A stretch of DNA of 64,000 bases from Gemmobacter sp. (GTDB taxonomy: Bacteria; Pseudomonadota; Alphaproteobacteria; Rhodobacterales; Rhodobacteraceae): NCBI RefSeq assembly GCF_034676705.1, contig NZ_JAUCBS010000013.1:1004501-1068500 (forward strand). Direction: 5' to 3'. A program made the translations under genes and the position numbers. The notes under the pieces were generated by a model, which was not told the origin of the DNA, did not search any database, and saw nothing but the letters and a program-made list of their open reading frames with translations. Of this stretch, positions 59,347 through 64,000 are shown piece by piece; positions within the stretch are counted from its first letter, which is position 1; each line of letters starts with the position of its first letter.

Positions 59347-61054
59347 GGAAGCGTGGCCGAGTGGTTTAAGGCTCTGGTCTTGAAAACCAGCGTGGGGGAA
59401 ACCCCACCGTGGGTTCGAATCCCACCGCTTCCGCCACTTCGGTATAAAACCGGGAACGCCGATTCCCGCCGATTTCCCTCCCTTAGTGGCTATCAGCGTC
59501 CTCAACAGCGTGTTTTTGCTGCCATTGATGTAGATCGCATCATCCGCGACCTCGACATGCTGGGCGAAAGCCCGGACGTGATCCCGCCGATAGCCGCCCT
59601 TTTCGAGCCGAAGCCCGGTGCGTGCCTCGCTCGCCAGTTCCCGCACGGCCGCGCCTGTGAGGCCCTTGTGGGCCGAGCTTTTCAGCATGGCCTCGGTCCT
59701 TACGGCGTCGGCCCGTGCCTGATCCCGTATCGCCGTAAGGCCCGCGATGCGTTCGCCGAGGGCGGATTCGGCCGGGTCGAGCGAACCCGCCTCGATAGCC
59801 TCGTAGAGCCGCTTTAGCCGCATATCGGCCTCGGCCGCGCGCTGGTTCAATTCGGCGATGTGCTGGCCGCGCCGCTCGACGCTCTCCTGCCGGCGATCCA
59901 GCAGCGAGGCGAGCACGTCTTCGATCCGCTCGGGGTCCAGCAGCCTTTCCTCGATGTGGCTGACCACGATGCGGTCCAGCTTGTCCATCGGGATCGCACG
60001 ACCCTTGCAGCCGGTTTCGCCCTGCCGTGCCCGGATCGAGCAGGCATAATAGCGGTAGCGGCCGTTCTTGCCGGTGCGGAGCGTCATGGCTCCACCGCAA
60101 TTGCCGCAATAGCAAATGCCGGTCAGCAGGTTCGGGCCGCTGACGACGCGCGGCGGCGTCACCTTCGGATTGTTGACCTGCAACCGCTTCTGCACCGCCT
60201 CGAATATCTCAAGGTCGATCAGCGGCGGCACCGCGACGGTGACGACTTCGTCCTCGGGCTTCACCTCGCCTTTCTTGGAACGGCGGTTGAAGCGATGTTC
60301 GCCGATATAGGTGCGGCGAGTCAGGACGCGGTGAAGCTGGCCGATGCCCCAACGCCCGCCGCTGCGGGTGAACATACGGTTCCTGTTGAGGTAGCTGACG
60401 ATGTTCTTGACGCCCATGGGGCCGGACGTGCCGTCGCCTTCCGATGCAAGGCGGAAGATGAGGCGCACGGTGTCGGCGTGCAGCGGGTCGATTTCCAGCT
60501 TCTTCTTCATCTTCGTGCCACGCTGCTCGGCATCGACGACGCGGTAGCCGATGGGTGGCAGCGAGCCATTCCAGAAGCCCTGCCGGGCGTTTTCCTTCAA
60601 GGCGCGAAGAACGTGCTTGGCGTTCTCCTTCGACTGGTATTCGTCGAACAGCGACATGATCCGCCGCATCATCTGGTGGATCGGATCGTCACCAAGTTCC
60701 TGCGTCATGGATACGAGCTTGACGCCGTTCTTCGCCAGCTTCCGGTAGTAGTATTCCATTTCAAATTCGTCGCGGAAGAAGCGCGAGAAGCTATGCACAA
60801 CCACCACGTCGAACGCTGGCGGCTTGGACGTGCCCGCTTCGATCATGCGCTGGAACTCGGGGCGGCGGTCGTTGGTTGCCGATGCGCCCGGCTCGACGAA
60901 GGTTTCCACAAGCTGATAGCCGCGAGACTTCGCAATAGGCTTCGCCCTGCCGCTTCTGGTCGGGGATCGACACGTCATGCTCGGCCTGCCGCGCCGTCGA
61001 GACGCGCAGATAGAGCGCGGCGCGCAGGGCGACGCGCGGGGAATGAATGTTCAT
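59266..61054 (-). pseudogene. Large serine recombinase, frameshifted near the N-terminus and reading into tRNA-Ser
   Basis: The start frame (61054 inward) gives MNIHSPRVALRAALYLRVST with the catalytic Ser in YLRVSTARQ, then QKRQGEAYCE. At about 60925-60931 the reading must drop one base to continue as SRGYQLVETFVEPGASATNDRRPEFQRM. The remainder has the resolvase core (VVVHSFSRFFRDEFE), a Recombinase domain (NGSLPPIGYRVV; GGRWGIGQLHRVLTRRTYIG), a zinc ribbon (CYCGNCGG, then YYACS) and a coiled coil near 400-470. Its last about 55 codons cross the antisense of tRNA-Ser and stop at 59266. It would integrate and excise the element. The extra base may be real or an error. Confidence 0.8.
59347..59436 (+). 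tRNA. tRNA-Ser (anticodon TGA)
   Basis: A 90-nt serine tRNA including CCA has acceptor GGAAGCG/CGCTTCC, anticodon stem CTGGT/ACCAG with loop CTTGAAA (anticodon TGA), a long variable arm (CGTGGGGGAAACCCCACC) and T-loop TTCGAAT. It decodes UCA and related codons. Its 3' end abuts the serine-recombinase element, making it the likely attachment site. Confidence 0.97.
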
Positions 61055-61437
61055 TACCGGCCTCCTTTCGCCACGCGGCGGTCGAGCAAGGGCAACGCCA
61101 GTTCAACACGGTCATGGACAACCTTGGGCGCGAGCTTGCGGCCTTCCTTCTCCAAGCGGACAAGGCCGTAGCTCTCCATCGTCTTCATGGTGCGCGACAG
61201 GTTGGATAAGGCCCGGCCGGTGATCTCCGAAAGTTCCTCCAGCGAGGCCGGGGCCTTCTCGGCGATAACGCGCAGCAGTTCGCGGTTGCCGGCCGACAGC
61301 ACCTTGGCGAAGGATTCGGTCGATGTGAACCACACCTTCGGATCGCCGGGCGCGGGCTTTTCCTCGCCCTTGGCGATCCGCATGGTGCGGGCCTTCATCT
61401 CGTCGTAGTCGGCAATCCCGACTTTCAATGTGGTCAT
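61054..61437 (-). CDS. Winged-helix DNA-binding protein, probable TumA-type antitoxin
   Basis: The 127-residue protein has a MarR/ArsR-like winged helix at about 55-110 (LRVIAEKAPASLEELSEITGRALSNLSRTMKTMESYGLVRLEKEGRKL). An N-terminal segment (GIADYDEMKARTMRIAKGEE) matches HVO_A0114-type antitoxins paired with DUF6516 toxins. It overlaps the upstream toxin-like gene by four bases and shares one base with the recombinase start, so it may repress both. Assignment as antitoxin rests on the gene pair. Confidence 0.6.
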   Translation of the reverse strand: MTTLKVGIADYDEMKARTMRIAKGEEKPAPGDPKVWFTSTESFAKVLSAGNRELLRVIAEKAPASLEELSEITGRALSNLSRTMKTMESYGLVRLEKEGRKLAPKVVHDRVELALPLLDRRVAKGGR

Positions 61438-61787
61438 GTTACGCCTCGCTCTTTCAACACCGCATCCACCGCCTGCCAGAAGTCGGCCAGCAGCGTGGCC
61501 GCATCCTCGTAGGCGTAGGGCTTCACGGTTTGGAGGCGGTGCCGATGGTCCATCGGCTTGCCCCTCCTGCCTTGGCCGACCGGATGGGCGTTATCGAAGC
61601 CGACCAGCCGTTCGCCCGAAGGCCCGTGAAGCGTGAGCGAGTAATCGAGGCCGTGCGGCTTCTCCGGCGATACCGGAACGCGGGTGACGACGAACTTCAC
61701 CCAATGGCCGCCCTCGGGATCGACAACGAGCACCTGACCGTCGAGGTCCAGAAGCGTGTCGAGGCTCGGGTCACGATCCTCGCTCAT
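61434..61787 (-). CDS. Probable TumE-type (DUF6516) toxin
   Basis: The 117-residue protein resembles the small DUF6516 family: DLDGQVLVVDPEGGHWVKFVVTRV near 14-37, GLDYSLTLHGPSGERLVGFDNAHPVG near 46-71 and YAYEDAATLLADFWQAVDAVLKERG at the end. Family members are toxins that are translated together with a winged-helix antitoxin, as here (ATGA overlap with the next gene). In a mobile element the pair would hold the element in the population. The toxic activity is unproven. Confidence 0.55.
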   Translation of the reverse strand: MSEDRDPSLDTLLDLDGQVLVVDPEGGHWVKFVVTRVPVSPEKPHGLDYSLTLHGPSGERLVGFDNAHPVGQGRRGKPMDHRHRLQTVKPYAYEDAATLLADFWQAVDAVLKERGVT

Positions 61788-62107
61788 GACTTATCCTTAT
61801 CACTGTCTGATAAGTGTGACAAGGATTTGTTTTCGGCTTCAAGGTCGATTGGGCCGAACAGCCGGTCGAGCACGTCGCCGAAATACCGCTCGAAGATTTG
61901 CAGTTCTTCCTCGGTGATCGGCACCTTCTCGGGCCAGTCGTCGAAGACAGGCAACGACTCCACATCGACGATGCGAAGCGGGGACCTACGGCGTTCCCGG
62001 CCGTCCGGCGTGGGTTCGTCGGCATAGTCGAAAAGATCGTCGGGAAGTGTCTCGGGGGTCGGCTGTCGCGGTCGCCCTTTGCGGGCGCGGCGGCGCTCTG
62101 CGCACAT
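61784..62107 (-). CDS. Small acidic protein of unknown function
   Basis: The 107-residue product starts MCAERRRARKG behind AAGGAGG. The first 18 residues are basic, and the rest is acidic with ITEEELQIFERYFGDVLDRLFGPID near 68-92. No family is recognised. It overlaps the toxin-like gene by four bases, so it is the first gene of a three- to four-gene cassette ending in the recombinase. It may be a third component of the toxin-antitoxin unit or an unrelated cargo gene. Confidence 0.6.
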   Translation of the reverse strand: MCAERRRARKGRPRQPTPETLPDDLFDYADEPTPDGRERRRSPLRIVDVESLPVFDDWPEKVPITEEELQIFERYFGDVLDRLFGPIDLEAENKSLSHLSDSDKDKS

Positions 62108-62242
62108 GGAATCCTCCTTGGTGCTGGTGGATTCCGGGGCGCTCAAGGCCCCGGAATTAAGCGAACCATGGAGGGCAGTCGGCGGCCTGTAGCGTGCCGC
62201 ATTTGCGCCCGTGCGCTGGCGGCACCCCTGCCGGGATAGGAC

Positions 62243-62464
62243 TTAGCTTGTGGCTCGCCGAGCCTTGGCAAACGCGCGATCCGTGGCGATGAACCGCTCC
62301 AGCATAGGCACGATGAGCTTGATGGGATCGGTGACGGGCCTGCCGGTTTCACGGGTCAGCACCTCGGCATAGTCGATCAGATCGCGGTTGAGCGTTGCGG
62401 GCAGCTCCAACGTGACCTTCACGGGCTTGTCGTCGGGCAGCGGGCCGAGTTTCAGCTTGGTCAT
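62243..62464 (-). CDS. DUF2274 domain-containing protein
   Basis: The 73-residue protein begins MTKLKLGPLPDDKPVKVTLELP and continues TLNRDLIDYAEVLTRETGRPV, matching DUF2274 proteins found directly after trbI in alphaproteobacterial conjugative elements. The fold looks like a ribbon-helix-helix DNA-binding protein (a strand followed by two helices). It starts behind GGAGG within the end of trbI. It may regulate transfer genes. Confidence 0.8.
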   Translation of the reverse strand: MTKLKLGPLPDDKPVKVTLELPATLNRDLIDYAEVLTRETGRPVTDPIKLIVPMLERFIATDRAFAKARRATS

Positions 62465-62466
62465 GG

Positions 62467-63594
62467 TCAACCTCCTGCCGGCTCGAACACAAGGTCGCGG
62501 GTGACGATGATCCTGACCGGGAAGCCCGGCCGGATGGTGAGCGTCGGCGCAACCTGCAACTGTCGCTGGACGATCTGCTGGCCCGCCTGATTGACGGTAT
62601 CCTGCGCGCCGTCTCGGATAGCCCGGATCAGCCGGTCCTCGTCGCTGGTCGCCAGCTCCGTGCCGACTGCGAGCAGTGTGGACAGCCCTGCGGCCTTCAT
62701 CAGATCCCACCAATGATAATCGACGCCATCCTCAAGGCCGGCGTAGCCGCTGGCGTCCGCACCCGGCAGGCGCTCAAGGACGATGGAACGGCCGCCCGGC
62801 AGGATCAGGCGATTCCACACCAGCAACACGCGGCGCTGGCCGAAGGTCACGCCGTCATCATACTGGCCGATGATGCGCGTTCCCTGCGGGATCAGGAGCA
62901 GGCTGCCGGTCGGGCTGTCATAGACGTTCTCCGTTACCTGCGCGGTGATCTGGCCGGGAAGGTCGGAACGGATGCCGGTGATGAGAGCGGCCGGGATCAC
63001 GGCCCCGGCCTGAAGGATGTAGGGCGATGCCGGCGGCGCGACACGATCCGGCGCGACGGTCTGCCGGTCCACGGGACCATTGAGGAAAGCGGCATGGCGG
63101 TTCTGCCCCTCCGGCTGTCCGCCGAGGCCAAGACCGGCAAGGCCGGGCATGGCCGCCCCTGCCGGCGATCCCGTGCGCGGGCCGGACTGGAAGAACACAT
63201 TGCTCAAGCGCGCGGCTTCTTCTTCGGCGCGGCGGCGTTCTTCGTCGGGATCGACGGCGGGCGTCGCCATGACGGGCGGTGCGACGGGCTGGCCCCGGTT
63301 CTGCGCGTCGAGAATGGGCCTTCCGAGGTCGCCCGGCAGTGCGGGGCCGAGCACCGGCCCGCTATAGTCGCTCGGCAAGCCCGCCAGCCCATCGGCAGTT
63401 TGCCGGTTGTTGGTCGAATAGAGTTCTTCGCCGCCCGGTCCTGCGTCGCGGGTCTGGAGCGCGTAGATCAGTGCGCCGCCGATGCCGAGCAAGGCGACAG
63501 CGCCGACGCCTGCCAGCATCTTGCGCGATAGGCGCGTGACGCGGGGCGTTTCGGCGCGCAGGCGCATGGGGGCGGCGGTATCGGTATCGCTCAT
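62467..63594 (-). CDS. trbI: Conjugal transfer protein TrbI (VirB10-type)
   Basis: The 375-residue protein has a short cytoplasmic N-terminus and one membrane helix at about 28-47 (MLAGVGAVALLGIGGALIYAL). A Pro-rich periplasmic stretch precedes the VirB10 C-terminal domain from about 180: ASPYILQAGAVIPAALITGI, VTENVYDSPTGSLLLIPQGTRIIGQYDD and PTLTIRPGFPVRIIVTRDL. It spans the envelope as part of the type IV secretion core complex. The start overlaps the trbG stop in an ATGA. Confidence 0.94.
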   Translation of the reverse strand: MSDTDTAAPMRLRAETPRVTRLSRKMLAGVGAVALLGIGGALIYALQTRDAGPGGEELYSTNNRQTADGLAGLPSDYSGPVLGPALPGDLGRPILDAQNRGQPVAPPVMATPAVDPDEERRRAEEEAARLSNVFFQSGPRTGSPAGAAMPGLAGLGLGGQPEGQNRHAAFLNGPVDRQTVAPDRVAPPASPYILQAGAVIPAALITGIRSDLPGQITAQVTENVYDSPTGSLLLIPQGTRIIGQYDDGVTFGQRRVLLVWNRLILPGGRSIVLERLPGADASGYAGLEDGVDYHWWDLMKAAGLSTLLAVGTELATSDEDRLIRAIRDGAQDTVNQAGQQIVQRQLQVAPTLTIRPGFPVRIIVTRDLVFEPAGG

Positions 63595-64000
63595 GAGGAC
63601 GATCCTCCCGTGGTCGTGCTGGCTGGTTCTGCTGCGGCCTGCGTCGGGTTGGTGCGGACGATCCTGACGACCTGCTGGCGATTGCCGCTGCCAAGGCGCA
63701 GCTCGGCCGCGCCGAACAGTCGGTCCACGATCAGGACGTTCTGGTGGACCCGGCTGTTGACAATCTGCGGTTCGCCATTGGAGCCGAGCACGAAGATCGG
63801 CGGCATCTCGCCCTGCACGATCCCGGCAGGGAAGACGACATAGACGCGCCGTCCATCGTCGAAGACGGAAACCGGCCGCCATGGCGGGCTGTCGCCCTGC
63901 ACCTGCAAGGCGTAACGATAGTTCCGCGCAGCCTCGGCCGGGATGATTGGCGCGGCCGGAACGGTCTGGCGCTGGCCTGCTGGCGGCGCGGGATAGGCCC
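63591..64000 (-). CDS. trbG: Conjugal transfer protein TrbG (VirB9-type), partial at 5' end
   Basis: The last 135 residues of a VirB9/TrbG protein are visible. They have PAEAARNYRYALQVQGDSPPWRPVSVFDDGRRVYVVFP, then PPIFVLGSNGEPQIVNSRVHQNVLIVDRLFGAAELRLG, which is the C-terminal beta-sandwich domain that binds the outer-membrane core. A Thr/Ser-rich tail ends the protein. The N-terminus and signal peptide lie beyond the right edge. Confidence 0.92.
   Translation of the reverse strand, partial: AYPAPPAGQRQTVPAAPIIPAEAARNYRYALQVQGDSPPWRPVSVFDDGRRVYVVFPAGIVQGEMPPIFVLGSNGEPQIVNSRVHQNVLIVDRLFGAAELRLGSGNRQQVVRIVRTNPTQAAAEPASTTTGGSSS

Larger units (their letters stand above)
59437..64000. mobile_element. 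One end of a putative integrative conjugative element at tRNA-Ser
   Basis: Starting at the 3' end of tRNA-Ser, seven genes all run on the minus strand: recombinase, TumA/TumE-type pair, small unknown gene, DUF2274 gene, trbI and trbG. The Trb genes belong to a type IV secretion system for conjugation, and trbG-trbI-DUF2274 is the order found in Tn4371-like elements. The other end, with the duplicated tRNA 3' sequence, is beyond the window. Confidence 0.7.

Overview
This 64 kb window is high-GC chromosomal DNA of an alphaproteobacterium, most likely a member of the Rhodobacteraceae (Paracoccus/Rhodobacter/Tabrizicola-like). The evidence is the murB-ddl-ftsQ-ftsA-ftsZ-lpxC-bamD-recN order, an FtsA beginning MTDLYQSQ from a GTG start, an FtsZ with a long Pro/Gln/Ala linker, CcmF-CcmH, and gene-end hairpin repeats carrying a GGATATTT box. 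The ends of the window cut through two genes (pqiB on the left, trbG on the right).

Layout. 1-1715: pqiA (split in two) and pqiB, a lipid-transport operon. 1904-2950: a lipoate ligase. 2969-21825: a large catabolic region with a frameshifted Tat-exported metallo-hydrolase, a complete Liv-type ABC importer, a frameshifted zinc alcohol dehydrogenase with an SDR and an aldehyde dehydrogenase, a LysR regulator, a methyltransferase, a class III CoA-transferase, and a divergent operon (CitE-type lyase, MmgE/PrpD protein, acyl-CoA dehydrogenase, MaoC-type hydratase), ending with a class I fumarase. A shared palindrome CCATA-N9-TATGG (a LysR T-N11-A box) lies before the transporter, before the dehydrogenase operon and twice in the divergent promoter. 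This suggests one regulon for uptake and CoA-dependent breakdown of a short, perhaps branched, C5-type carboxylic acid. 21952-38419: housekeeping and metabolic genes (phosphoesterase, lipid kinase, tRNA-Arg, LacI regulator, iminopeptidase, ubiG, pheS, aminotransferase, permease, MerR, two thioesterases, scoAB, amidase, ccmF-ccmH, enoyl-CoA hydratase). 38593-48434: the division and envelope cluster murB to recN. 48638-54909: threonine dehydratase-like enzyme, enol-lactonase with a His-rich tail, a hydrolase, a 949-residue PilM/PilP-like membrane protein and a SIMPL-domain protein.

55041-59060 is an accessory scar: an IS630 remnant, a WYL regulator with a perfect-ended 37-bp palindromic operator, an IS5-family element that cuts the regulator's 3' end, the orphan C-terminal part of an MIT_C-domain protein, and a second intact IS. 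From the 3' end of tRNA-Ser(TGA) at 59436 to the right edge lies one end of what looks like an integrative conjugative element: a frameshifted large serine recombinase that reads into the tRNA, a probable TumA/TumE-type toxin-antitoxin pair, a small unknown protein, a DUF2274 protein, trbI and trbG.

Three otherwise well-conserved genes (metallo-hydrolase, alcohol dehydrogenase, recombinase) each carry one extra base. They may be real mutations or consensus errors, and reads would decide.
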